From assembly GCA_964533785.1 (NCBI GenBank), contig CAZHNG010000084.1, positions 1 through 21,894 on the forward strand: 21,894 bases of DNA. The letters are read 5' to 3'. Below the pieces are notes generated by a model, which was given only the letters and a program-made list of their open reading frames with translations, had not been told where the DNA came from and did not search any database. This stretch comes from JANQRV01 sp964533785. GTDB lineage: Bacteria > Bacteroidota > Bacteroidia > Chitinophagales > Saprospiraceae. How positions within the stretch are numbered: position 1 is the first letter of the stretch; each line of letters starts with the position of its first letter. Shown here one piece after another: positions 1 to 6,895 of this stretch. The translations under genes were made by a program, and so were the position numbers.

Positions 1-11
1 ACGAAGTGCAG

Positions 12-26
12 TCCGCCTGAGGCGGA
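12..26. repeat. GC-rich palindrome TCCGCC-tga-GGCGGA at the left edge
   Basis: A perfect 6-bp inverted repeat with a 3-base centre lies in the first 30 bases. Plus frame 1 is open from base 1 to the TAG at 88-90. On the minus strand an ATG at 77-75 opens a frame that starts MNSLDLFGGIIKRLQ and runs off the left edge. Either could be the end or start of a neighbouring gene, and neither can be settled from so little sequence. The palindrome resembles dispersed intergenic repeats, but only one copy is visible here. Confidence 0.4.
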
Positions 27-99
27 TGCCGCTTGTAGCCGTTTGATGATCCCGCCGAACAAGTCTAATGAATTCATAATCCTAAACTAGTACTATCTC

Positions 100-1281
100 A
101 TGAAAAAGAAACATCCTTATTATGCAAAAAACGTCTTTATCCTCTTAATTATAGTATTTTCAATGCTCTCCCTTCGCGCACAGAAAAAAGTAGGGCAGAT
201 TAGAAATACACCCAATGGAAAGATCATTGTTTTTCCTGACGGGAGCACTCAGCCATTCTCTATTTTTTCGCAAGGCACTAGCCAGGCACCACAAGATAAT
301 ACTACCCAACCCAATTCTTATGTGATCTTTGATGCGGATATAACGCCACTGGATAATCCCATCTCTGTTACGGAGGAAGACCTGGCAAAAATCGCCTTTC
401 GCCGCTCCCAGATCAGTCAACATGCAGCGGAAATAGCTGAAGCCAGAGCTGCCAACGCTACTCAAAAACGGCAGACACTAGAAAATCAACTCCGCAATAA
501 CCGCAACTTGAGCAAAGAACAACAAAAAAAGCTAGAACTGGAACTGGCCAATGCCCGGTCAATCGAAGAAGAAGCCATTCAGGAAGTCGGCCAGGCCTAC
601 CAATTGGCAGAAGAAGCGGAACTTTTCGCCAAAGGTGGTAATTATGTAGAGACTTTCATCAAGGAACGCGAAGCCCGTAAAAAGGCGTTAAATTACTCTG
701 AAACTAAAGCGAATAATTCTTCCATTGATTTACCCTTGCCTTTTGGCGAATCATACGCCAGCCCTGTTGATCAAGATTATTATCCGGAGCACGACTGTCA
801 AATTGCCTACGAAGGCATGGACGAGAGTAATGGAAAATGGCGCAGGGATATTCAAAAAGCGCCGCTCTTTTCCCATACCGATGATCGGCTGCGGACTTAC
901 CTCAAAGAAAAGGAATACCTGGACTGCAATGGTTTTCTGACTACTACGGGCGGTTTTTATTACCTCAATCTGGAATTTACCTTTGCTTATCCCAATGCCC
1001 GGGAAGCTTATGGAATCATCGAAGAGAACAGCATTCTCACCATCAAGCTATTGAATGGTCATTATATCAACCTCTTGTCGGGGAAAATGGCAAAAGGCAG
1101 TCTGGACCTGGATACGCAAATATTGACCTACCAGGTACATTATATGATCGACCGCAGCCAGCTAAACATCCTGAAACGCAGTGAGGTGGATACCATATTG
1201 GTCTTTTGGAGTACTGGTTACGAAGAATACCAAGTATACCAGATGGACTTTTTTATGAACCAGATCAAGTGTTTGGAGTGA
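100..1281 (+). CDS. Secreted coiled-coil protein of unknown function (393 aa)
   Basis: I do not recognise the family. Residues 1-27 form a clear signal peptide: a basic MKKK start, a Leu/Ile-rich core around FILLIIVFSML and a cleavage site LRA before QKK. The mature N-terminus has a short beta-type stretch (VGQIRNTPNGKIIVFPDGS). Residues about 85-200 are rich in Ala, Glu, Lys and Arg with heptad-like spacing, so probably a long coiled coil. Residues about 208-393 look like a mixed, mostly beta globular domain. The ATG is preceded directly by ATCTC, the same context seen at two other starts here. It sits 750 bases from the next gene and is followed by intron remains, so membership in the downstream locus is doubtful. 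The protein is probably periplasmic or at the cell surface. Confidence 0.9.
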   Translation: MKKKHPYYAKNVFILLIIVFSMLSLRAQKKVGQIRNTPNGKIIVFPDGSTQPFSIFSQGTSQAPQDNTTQPNSYVIFDADITPLDNPISVTEEDLAKIAFRRSQISQHAAEIAEARAANATQKRQTLENQLRNNRNLSKEQQKKLELELANARSIEEEAIQEVGQAYQLAEEAELFAKGGNYVETFIKEREARKKALNYSETKANNSSIDLPLPFGESYASPVDQDYYPEHDCQIAYEGMDESNGKWRRDIQKAPLFSHTDDRLRTYLKEKEYLDCNGFLTTTGGFYYLNLEFTFAYPNAREAYGIIEENSILTIKLLNGHYINLLSGKMAKGSLDLDTQILTYQVHYMIDRSQLNILKRSEVDTILVFWSTGYEEYQVYQMDFFMNQIKCLE

Positions 1282-1298
1282 ATCCGCAATTAGCGGAT
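1282..1298. repeat. Hairpin ATCCGC-aatta-GCGGAT just after the stop codon
   Basis: A perfect 6-bp stem with a 5-base loop begins one base after the TGA of the preceding gene. It could be a transcription terminator, but no T-run follows (the next bases are CCTATAAAATAC). It may instead mark the junction where the intron fragment begins. Confidence 0.4.
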
Positions 1299-1299
1299 C

Positions 1300-1437
1300 C
1301 TATAAAATACACCCTACAGCCCCCTGTGAAAGCTTGAGGCGAAGCCTGTCGGTAAGCCTTATACGGGAAAACTGCACGTATGGTTTGACGAGGGGGCAGG
1401 CGAAACGGCTTGGCCGGGGAACCTGTCTCTACTCTAT
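1300..1437 (+). mobile_element. 3' fragment of a group II intron (domains V and VI)
   Basis: The stretch 1355-1387 (AAGCC...ACGGGAAAACTG...CACGTATGGTTT) has the layout of a group II intron domain V: a lower stem AAGCC/GGTTT, a two-base AC bulge, an upper stem and a GAAAA-type loop. It is followed by GACGAGGGGGCAGGC...CCTGTCTCTACTCTAT, which fits domain VI with the usual pyrimidine-rich 3' splice-site end near 1437. One lower-stem pair is U-U instead of the expected G-C, which suggests decay. No reverse-transcriptase/maturase ORF and no 5' end (GUGYG) are present, so this is a truncated, inactive relic. The 5' limit at about 1300 is approximate. Recognition rests on family knowledge and was not checked by a covariance search. 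Confidence 0.6.
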
Positions 1438-1540
1438 TGGTGTAAAAAATTATACCATGAGTTTAAAATCGAAATTATTTTATAAAAACAACCGAATCGA
1501 TTATTTGTTCATAGAAGCATGAAATTAATATAAAAAAGTT

Positions 1541-1570
1541 TTTGAATTAATCAATTTTATTTTATATTTA
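1541..1570 (+). promoter_or_regulatory. Bacteroidota-type promoter candidate
   Basis: TTTG at 1541-1544 is followed, 18 bases later, by TATATTTA at 1563-1570. The known Bacteroidota promoter has TTTG or TTG near -33 and TAnnTTTG near -7, so only the last base of the -7 element differs. Transcription would start near 1577 and run through the structured segment and the short ORF towards the gene at 2037. It is the best such match seen in the intergenic DNA. The region is A/T-rich, so a chance match is possible. Confidence 0.4.
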
Positions 1571-1713
1571 CGCAAGAATTGAATTACTAAAAATTCTGAT
1601 TTTCTACTCTTGCCTTTGATTTCTATTCTAATTTTCCTACTTGCATATTATTAATACTCATATATTCAAGCTACTTTTCTAGCTTAAGATTAGGGTGTTC
1701 AGTTTGTAGGTTC

Positions 1714-1803
1714 ACTGGCACCAGCAATTTCCATACAGGAAAAAGCTAAGGCCGTCTCGACGTAGTCGAGACTGAGGCTAAGGACGAGGTGATGCCAGTT
1801 TTT
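1714..1803 (+). ncRNA. Candidate structured RNA with a terminator-like end
   Basis: The outer arms ACTGGCA (1714-1720) and TGCCAGT (1793-1799) pair perfectly and are followed at once by TTTTC, like an intrinsic terminator or the closing stem of a small RNA. Inside lies a perfect 8-bp stem GTCTCGAC/GTCGAGAC with a 3-base loop (1754-1772), extended by GCC/GGC after a 3-base bulge. The heptamer GCTAAGG occurs on both sides (1745-1751 and 1777-1783). I recognise no known riboswitch or RNA family. It may be a small RNA or a 5' leader element of the locus at 2037. Confidence 0.35.
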
Positions 1804-1823
1804 CTTCCCAAAAAAGATGATGT

Positions 1824-1901
1824 ATGAAATCTATTAAACGAAACCGCCTAAGCTTAAGATTGTGTTTCTGGTGGCTGCTTTCTCTACTCATACTGATATG
1901 A
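1824..1901 (+). CDS. Small ORF: 25-aa basic and hydrophobic peptide
   Basis: The ATG at 1824 opens 25 codons. The first twelve residues are strongly basic (MKSIKRNRLSLR) and the rest is a hydrophobic run rich in Leu and Trp (CFWWLLSLLILI), ending at TGA 1899-1901. This is the pattern of a signal peptide with no mature protein. It could be the decayed start of a lost secreted-protein gene, a small membrane peptide of the type I toxin kind, or a leader peptide. The stop codon sits in the 5' arm of the following hairpin. No continuation is seen in the other two frames. Translation is unproven. Confidence 0.3.
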   Translation: MKSIKRNRLSLRLCFWWLLSLLILI

Positions 1902-1925
1902 AATTATAGTGTCGTATAATTTCAT
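1898..1925. repeat. Perfect 11-bp hairpin ATGAAATTATA / TATAATTTCAT
   Basis: Two perfectly complementary 11-base arms are separated by the 6-base loop GTGTCG. The hairpin overlaps the stop of the short ORF and lies about 110 bases before the gene at 2037. It is A/T-rich and has no T-run, so it is a poor intrinsic terminator. It could be a protein-binding palindrome or an RNA hairpin in the leader. Confidence 0.5.
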
Positions 1926-2036
1926 CAGGGTTATATTATTTTGAATTCAGATGACAAGCAAAAAATACATCATCATAAGTTCAAAATGACATCAGACAAA
2001 ACCTAAAATAATTAAATAAATCACAATCTTTTGGAA

Positions 2037-3083
2037 ATGAAATATTATTCCTTTCTATTGTTATTGCTTTTTATAATAGCAAAAGATCATCATACACCAA
2101 ATAATACACCCTCGAATGTAACTAATGAATTAGTTTCTTTTGAGATTGCTAATGATCCGTTAATTAATGCTTGTCAGATAGCTATTGATCCATCAATGTT
2201 CTTTCATCCAGATGGTTCTGCGATCACTGAGAATAACCACGCCAGTAGTTTGGCAGATGAACAGGCTATTATGGGCGATCCGATTGGTGGATCTGGAAAT
2301 AATGTCAATTCGGAATGGTATAACCCTTGGCAAGATAACGTAGTTGCCTATCTCGACCTAGGGCAAGAATACGATATTTCAGAAATCCATTTATTTGACC
2401 GGTCAGGTGATGGGACATTTCAGATAGCTCCTGGACTACCTTCAGAAAACAATGCCAACATTATTGACCTCTTCACTAATCGTTATAACGAATGGCGAGC
2501 TTTTACCGGATTAAATTTGACCGCTGTAAGATATCTTACTTTGAAAAAGGTTACACAAGGCGGCCGTATTGCGGAAATGGCCATTTGTGGTACCCTCTCC
2601 TCTGTTTCTGGTAATACTGGCGGCAATACGACTTGTAACGAATGGGTGACTTGGGTAGACGGTTGCAATGAAACTAATACGGTATTTCGACCGGGAAAAG
2701 TGGGGATTGGTATGGACTCTCTGATCGTAAGTGATAGCACGTACAGTCTCTTTGTTCAGGACGGTATCCTGGCAGAGCGTGTAAAAGTGGATCTCTGTAG
2801 TGCTGGTGGTTGGTGTGATTTCGTTTTTGAGCCCGGTTATCCTTTGATGCCACTCGAGGAAGTTCATAATTACATAATGGACGAAGGCCATCTTCCCAAT
2901 ATACCATCTGAAGCTGAATTAATGGAGAGTAAAGGAATTGACTTAGGACAAATCACTGTGAAGCAACAGGAAAAGATAGAAGAATTATTCTTGTATTTAA
3001 TTGAGTTAAAAAGAGAAATGGAGACTTTAAATGAAGTAGTCGATGAACTAAAAAGAGAAAACGAAATACTACGCGGTCGATAA
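2037..3083 (+). CDS. Secreted discoidin-like protein with tail-fibre-like coiled-coil C-terminus (348 aa)
   Basis: I place the start at the ATG 2037. A TTG two codons upstream (2031) is in frame but would only add Met-Glu before the Lys of the signal sequence. The export signal is residues 1 to about 16 (MKYYSFLLLLLFIIA). Residues about 45-185 look like an F5/8 type C (discoidin, galactose-binding) domain: WYNPWQDNVVAYLDLG, then ISEIHLFDRSGDG and AVRYLTLKKV. After a Gly/Asn/Thr linker, residues about 200-305 match the C-terminal module common in Bacteroidota tail-fibre-like or surface proteins: KVGIG, AERVKVDL, DFVFEPGYPLMPLEEV, GHLPNIPS. The last 40 residues are a Glu/Lys/Leu coiled coil, probably trimeric. 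The likely role is a surface ligand-binding or adhesive fibre. A 52-base gap leads to the next gene. Confidence 0.88.
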   Translation: MKYYSFLLLLLFIIAKDHHTPNNTPSNVTNELVSFEIANDPLINACQIAIDPSMFFHPDGSAITENNHASSLADEQAIMGDPIGGSGNNVNSEWYNPWQDNVVAYLDLGQEYDISEIHLFDRSGDGTFQIAPGLPSENNANIIDLFTNRYNEWRAFTGLNLTAVRYLTLKKVTQGGRIAEMAICGTLSSVSGNTGGNTTCNEWVTWVDGCNETNTVFRPGKVGIGMDSLIVSDSTYSLFVQDGILAERVKVDLCSAGGWCDFVFEPGYPLMPLEEVHNYIMDEGHLPNIPSEAELMESKGIDLGQITVKQQEKIEELFLYLIELKREMETLNEVVDELKRENEILRGR

Positions 3084-3125
3084 ACGGTTCAATATCAGAC
3101 AAGTTTATTAGATTAAAAAATTATA

Positions 3126-3132
3126 ATCTCAT
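3126..3132 (+). promoter_or_regulatory. ATCTCAT motif just before a start codon
   Basis: ATCTCAT ends 3 bases before the ATG at 3136. The same heptamer straddles or abuts the starts at 100, 8056 and 8646, where ATCTC is joined directly to ATG. There is no purine-rich Shine-Dalgarno site at these genes. Its meaning is unknown. Confidence 0.3.
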
Positions 3133-3135
3133 TTT

Positions 3136-4524
3136 ATGAAAATAAGGTTACTTCACATAGCGCTTTTGCTATGGGTAGGGCTAACAGCTTATACCCAAAA
3201 CAATTATGCAACCATCAATTTACAAGGCTTTATTTTAGAGCCTGAGAGCAACCTAGAGCAAGCGGAATTGATAAGCTACGGTTTCACTCAAATGTTGGAT
3301 TTTCAATTTGATAGCATTACAGGGCCTACAGCTTACAGTGTGGAGTTGTCGGAGTGGAATTCCAACACACCTTATGGATTTGGAATATCCATTTCTTTCG
3401 GATCTACTTTTGCTGTAATTGTATATGATGCAAGTAATAGTGAGAATGAATTATTTGACGAATTTTACAATAGTATCTACAGCGGCCCACTCAATCAAGG
3501 AGATATCTTTTCTATTGGTTTAGCAAATGATAGCATTTATTGGGTTCTGAATGATGTTGTTTTAAAACACGAACCACTGGTTATTCTCCCGGGTGATAAT
3601 CCATTAGTGTCCATTTTTTCCGATGTTATTGCTGACGATCCTGATGATCCCGGTGACATCATAAATTTTTCATCAGACTTTTTTACCCCGCCTTCGATCG
3701 TTCCGCCAGCGCCTAGCTTCGATGTATCAGGCTTAGTTCTTTTTCCAGAGAATATTGATTGTACGGCCGATTACATTATGCGTGAAGTGGAGGGAATTAA
3801 AATTGATATCTTTAATGAAGGTAGTTCAGCTCCAATTACAGTGACAAGTGATACTTCAGGTATATTTATGGCTTCGATACAGGAAGGATTGGTAACCATA
3901 AAGCCTCGCTTGGAATCTTCTCCATTTTATCAGCTTGATAACCAAGATCGAATGATCATCAGCGACCATATCAACGGTATAGAGCTTATCGAGTGTCCAT
4001 TTAAACGAATTGCAGCGGATGTGAATATGGACGGAAAAATTGATTCATTGGATCTGTATACCATTCATGAACAAGTAATAGGAGGAGAAATTGTGGGTAC
4101 CCCTTGGCGGTTTATACCCCGAAATTATGTATATCCTAACAGTGTGCACCCGGATCCAGTTTTTGTTACCGACTTCTGGCAAAATACATATGCTGGTCCA
4201 GATGGCGCCTTGTATCCTTTTCAGGCTCAATTAAACTATTTTGGAAAAACGTACAGTTACCAAGGAAGTTTAAGCTGGATGGGAGAATTGACCGAATGGT
4301 TTTTTGATTCGAATACTATTTGTGGCGATAACCAATTCGGCTTTTACATGGTTCGAGTTGGGGACGTAGATGGAGATGCAAGTACTGATTTTAGTGCTCC
4401 GGTATTTTACCAGTCTCCTGACGATGAGATAAACAGAAAAAACAAGGTTAAAAAAAGAAATTTCGTACTCCCTGAACGATTGAATTTTCCAAAAAATAAG
4501 AATAGAAAATTGACTGACAACTAA
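3136..4524 (+). CDS. Secreted protein with dockerin-like calcium motif (462 aa)
   Basis: Residues 1-20 form a signal peptide (MKIRLLHIALLLWVGLTAYT before QNN). Residues 21 to about 185 are a beta-rich domain of unknown family. A short Pro-rich linker (PPSIVPPAPS) leads to a carboxypeptidase-regulatory-like or SdrD-B-like beta domain (about 198-290) with the pattern SGLVLFPE...VEGIKIDIFN. Directly after it comes ADVNMDGKIDSLDLYTIHE (about 294-313), an EF-hand-like calcium loop of the type I dockerin kind, with Asp/Asn/Asp/Lys/Asp at the loop positions. A second acidic motif, GDVDGDASTDF, lies near residue 410. The C-terminal 35 residues are very basic, not a T9SS sorting domain. Such motifs are common in Saprospiraceae surface proteins. 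It is the first gene of the tightly spaced run to 15047. Confidence 0.85.
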   Translation: MKIRLLHIALLLWVGLTAYTQNNYATINLQGFILEPESNLEQAELISYGFTQMLDFQFDSITGPTAYSVELSEWNSNTPYGFGISISFGSTFAVIVYDASNSENELFDEFYNSIYSGPLNQGDIFSIGLANDSIYWVLNDVVLKHEPLVILPGDNPLVSIFSDVIADDPDDPGDIINFSSDFFTPPSIVPPAPSFDVSGLVLFPENIDCTADYIMREVEGIKIDIFNEGSSAPITVTSDTSGIFMASIQEGLVTIKPRLESSPFYQLDNQDRMIISDHINGIELIECPFKRIAADVNMDGKIDSLDLYTIHEQVIGGEIVGTPWRFIPRNYVYPNSVHPDPVFVTDFWQNTYAGPDGALYPFQAQLNYFGKTYSYQGSLSWMGELTEWFFDSNTICGDNQFGFYMVRVGDVDGDASTDFSAPVFYQSPDDEINRKNKVKKRNFVLPERLNFPKNKNRKLTDN

Positions 4525-4537
4525 AAATTATTGTTGA

Positions 4538-6883
4538 TTGAGATTCCTAACTGTCATATTGGTTCTTCTGGCGATGAAGGCATGGAGCTATGGTCAATCC
4601 AAATGGGAGGTCCAATTGGAAAACTCAGACCTACTATTTGAAGTCCTTGGTGAGGAAGCGGAAGAAATTTGTTCATTTATAACAGAACATCAATTGTTGG
4701 ATTCTTTTGAAATACAAGATTTAGCTCCCGATGCTCAACTTAAATCTGTCTTAACCAGACTAGAGGATGCTGCCAAGTCAATGGACAATTTGGGCACATT
4801 ATCGGGCATCAGGTTGAGTTGGGATAATTTCTATATGAATACGGATACCATTTTAAGGGGAACTGCAGCCAACTGGCAAAGCCAAATTAGAATGGAAAAG
4901 AAAGTGGAGCTTGGAAAGTTTCCCCTTCAGATTAAAGGTACAGCTGTTTTATTGGACGGGCAATTCAATCAAAATTTTTCCAATCTATCACTCTCTTTTG
5001 ATGAAAGGGCTTTCTTAGAACGACAAAGGGCTGAATTATTACAAAGTTTGCATTTTCGTAATTTACTCAAAAAGAAAGATAACCTCCTTGGACTTACCAC
5101 CGATGCTCGCCGATTTCTAAAAAATGAGTTAAGGGTTCAATTTTTCCAGAGGATCATCACCCAACAAAAATTCAATCAATTAAAAGCCACGACAGAGGGA
5201 AAAGTAGACACCATCAAATTAGAAATTATTTCTATGCTTACGGATTCGGTAACCCTTGCCTATTACAAAAAACAACGTAGGCGGCTAAAAGAATTACCTG
5301 CCTATTTGGATTCCGCAAGGATAATAGCGGTTAGATTAGACTCCGTATGGGCGGAGGTGAAAGAATTGAAAGAATACACAAATATAGACCTTGAGGAACA
5401 GGAACGATTACTCTTACAACTTAACAAAATCAGTCAGGGCTTTCGTAATTCCTGGGAAGAGAAGAAGGAGTACGGTCAAGAAACCATTAACGAGCTGAAA
5501 TTAAAAGTCGAAAAGTTTTCGACCTTTCTAGAAAACTATGACAACCCTGAATTCTTGAGGAAAAAATTGCTAAAAAAGAAGAAAATGAAATGGCATGATA
5601 AAATCCTGGCCTGGACTCGAAATTTTGACCTTGGCCTTTTTCATCTTCAAGGATCTTCATTTACATTAAATAGCCTATCCTTGACGGGACTCCGGTATGG
5701 GTTTGACTTTAGTGGGTCCTACGGCACCATCGCTTATGGGAGTCAAAGTTTTAATAGCAGTTTTATTCCTGTTTTAACGAATAATTTGTTCCAACCTTTT
5801 GTCGGTAGGAAAATGTTATTCGCTCAGGCTGGAATTGGCGATCGGTCATCGGATTATTTACAATTATCTTTTCTGAGTATCAAAGATGGTAATAACCCTG
5901 AAGATAGTCTGTTAATTTATCCAAAAAACAATACGATTGTATCCCTTGAAGGGCAAAATACCCTTGGCGATCATTTACAGTTAAAAACTGAACTGGCTTT
6001 CGCTAATCATGATTTAGTTGGGACAAATAGAGAGAATGGCAATCGGTCGATAGGTTTATTTAATTCCGCAGCCGAAGTCACAATTCAGTATTCAAAAAAG
6101 GATTTAAGTTTGGCAATAGGTTATTTTCAGATAGGCCCTGAGTTTATTTCTTTAGGAAATCCCTTTCTGCTCACAAATAGAAGAGGCCTATTGCTGAACA
6201 CAGAATTAATACTATTCAATAAACTAAGTATTGATTTCCAGTCAAAAATTGGAAGATCCATTGAAAAGAATCTTCAGTTTGACGATGAATTAGCTGACTG
6301 GCAATTGCTTGGAGGCATTACTTATAGATCCAGTAATAACAATACACTTACGGCGAAAGTTTCTCCGAACACTTTCCGTCAAAGCGGAACGGGTAATTTC
6401 AACACTAGTGGAAACAATATGCTGTATCTGATACAAAGTCAGGTAAATACCAAATTGGGCAGCAGCACTAACTTATTGAGTCTCGCAGCTTATTCCAATT
6501 TCCGGTCGACCTTTAATTATTTTGATACCACTACGGTCGACAAATCCCATTACCTACTATGCCAGGAGTCTGTTTTATTTACCAACCAACACCAGTTGAA
6601 CCTCACTTTTTCTTTGGGAGGGGAGGGCTTAAATATTCAAGAAACATTAGTTCAAATAAGCTATGGTTTCTCCATACAGCAATTGGAAATGAGCTTTGGA
6701 GGTCAAATTTTCAGAGATAAATTTTACAATTACTGGAGTTACGGGATTACGGGGAGATTAATTATACCATTAAGGAAATGGGGAGTGATTATGACTGATA
6801 TACTTTTCCAAAGGCCCTGGGAGAAAAAATTGAATGGGGGAAAAAGGATAGCTGGGCAAATGAATTTTAGAATAACAATTTGA
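4538..6883 (+). CDS. Outer-membrane beta-barrel protein with N-terminal coiled coil (781 aa)
   Basis: The start is the TTG at 4538. A TGA at 4535-4537 is in frame directly before it, and the first ATG (4574) would remove most of the signal peptide MRFLTVILVLLAMKAWSYG. Residues about 160-345 are rich in Lys, Glu, Leu and Arg and look like long helices or a coiled coil in the periplasm. A very basic stretch (RKKLLKKKKMKWHDK, about 339-354) precedes residues about 360-781, which alternate polar and hydrophobic residues with Gly/Asn/Ser turns. The protein ends in a beta strand (GQMNFRITI). Together these suggest a barrel of about 18-20 strands. I cannot name the family. By position, 12-13 bases from both neighbours, it may anchor or pass the large proteins of the locus through the outer membrane. 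Confidence 0.85.
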   Translation: MRFLTVILVLLAMKAWSYGQSKWEVQLENSDLLFEVLGEEAEEICSFITEHQLLDSFEIQDLAPDAQLKSVLTRLEDAAKSMDNLGTLSGIRLSWDNFYMNTDTILRGTAANWQSQIRMEKKVELGKFPLQIKGTAVLLDGQFNQNFSNLSLSFDERAFLERQRAELLQSLHFRNLLKKKDNLLGLTTDARRFLKNELRVQFFQRIITQQKFNQLKATTEGKVDTIKLEIISMLTDSVTLAYYKKQRRRLKELPAYLDSARIIAVRLDSVWAEVKELKEYTNIDLEEQERLLLQLNKISQGFRNSWEEKKEYGQETINELKLKVEKFSTFLENYDNPEFLRKKLLKKKKMKWHDKILAWTRNFDLGLFHLQGSSFTLNSLSLTGLRYGFDFSGSYGTIAYGSQSFNSSFIPVLTNNLFQPFVGRKMLFAQAGIGDRSSDYLQLSFLSIKDGNNPEDSLLIYPKNNTIVSLEGQNTLGDHLQLKTELAFANHDLVGTNRENGNRSIGLFNSAAEVTIQYSKKDLSLAIGYFQIGPEFISLGNPFLLTNRRGLLLNTELILFNKLSIDFQSKIGRSIEKNLQFDDELADWQLLGGITYRSSNNNTLTAKVSPNTFRQSGTGNFNTSGNNMLYLIQSQVNTKLGSSTNLLSLAAYSNFRSTFNYFDTTTVDKSHYLLCQESVLFTNQHQLNLTFSLGGEGLNIQETLVQISYGFSIQQLEMSFGGQIFRDKFYNYWSYGITGRLIIPLRKWGVIMTDILFQRPWEKKLNGGKRIAGQMNFRITI

Positions 6884-6895
6884 AAAAAAGCACTT

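Larger units (their letters stand above)
1438..2036. other. Gene-poor intergenic stretch with several structured elements
   Basis: No normal-length gene is visible on either strand. The stretch begins with an imperfect hairpin just after the intron fragment (TGGTGTAA/TTATACCA, 1438-1457). It contains a promoter candidate (1541-1570), a folded segment ending in a T-run (1714-1803), an 11-base direct repeat AGCTTAAGATT at 1681-1691 and 1851-1861, a 25-codon ORF (1824-1901) and a perfect hairpin (1898-1925). It is much more A/T-rich than the flanking genes. Confidence 0.6.

Noticed and set aside
1334..1522. 62-codon plus-strand frame across the intron fragment
   Set aside because: It reads through group II domain V and VI sequence and into A/T-rich spacer. 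The translation has no recognisable domain.
2511..2891. 126-codon minus-strand open frame opposite the discoidin/tail-fibre gene
   Set aside because: It overlaps a gene with clear family motifs on the plus strand and competes with two other antisense frames there.
3110..3130. A/T-rich imperfect palindrome GATTA...TAATC before the gene at 3136
   Set aside because: Only a 5-base arm in a very A/T-rich stretch, which is likely by chance.
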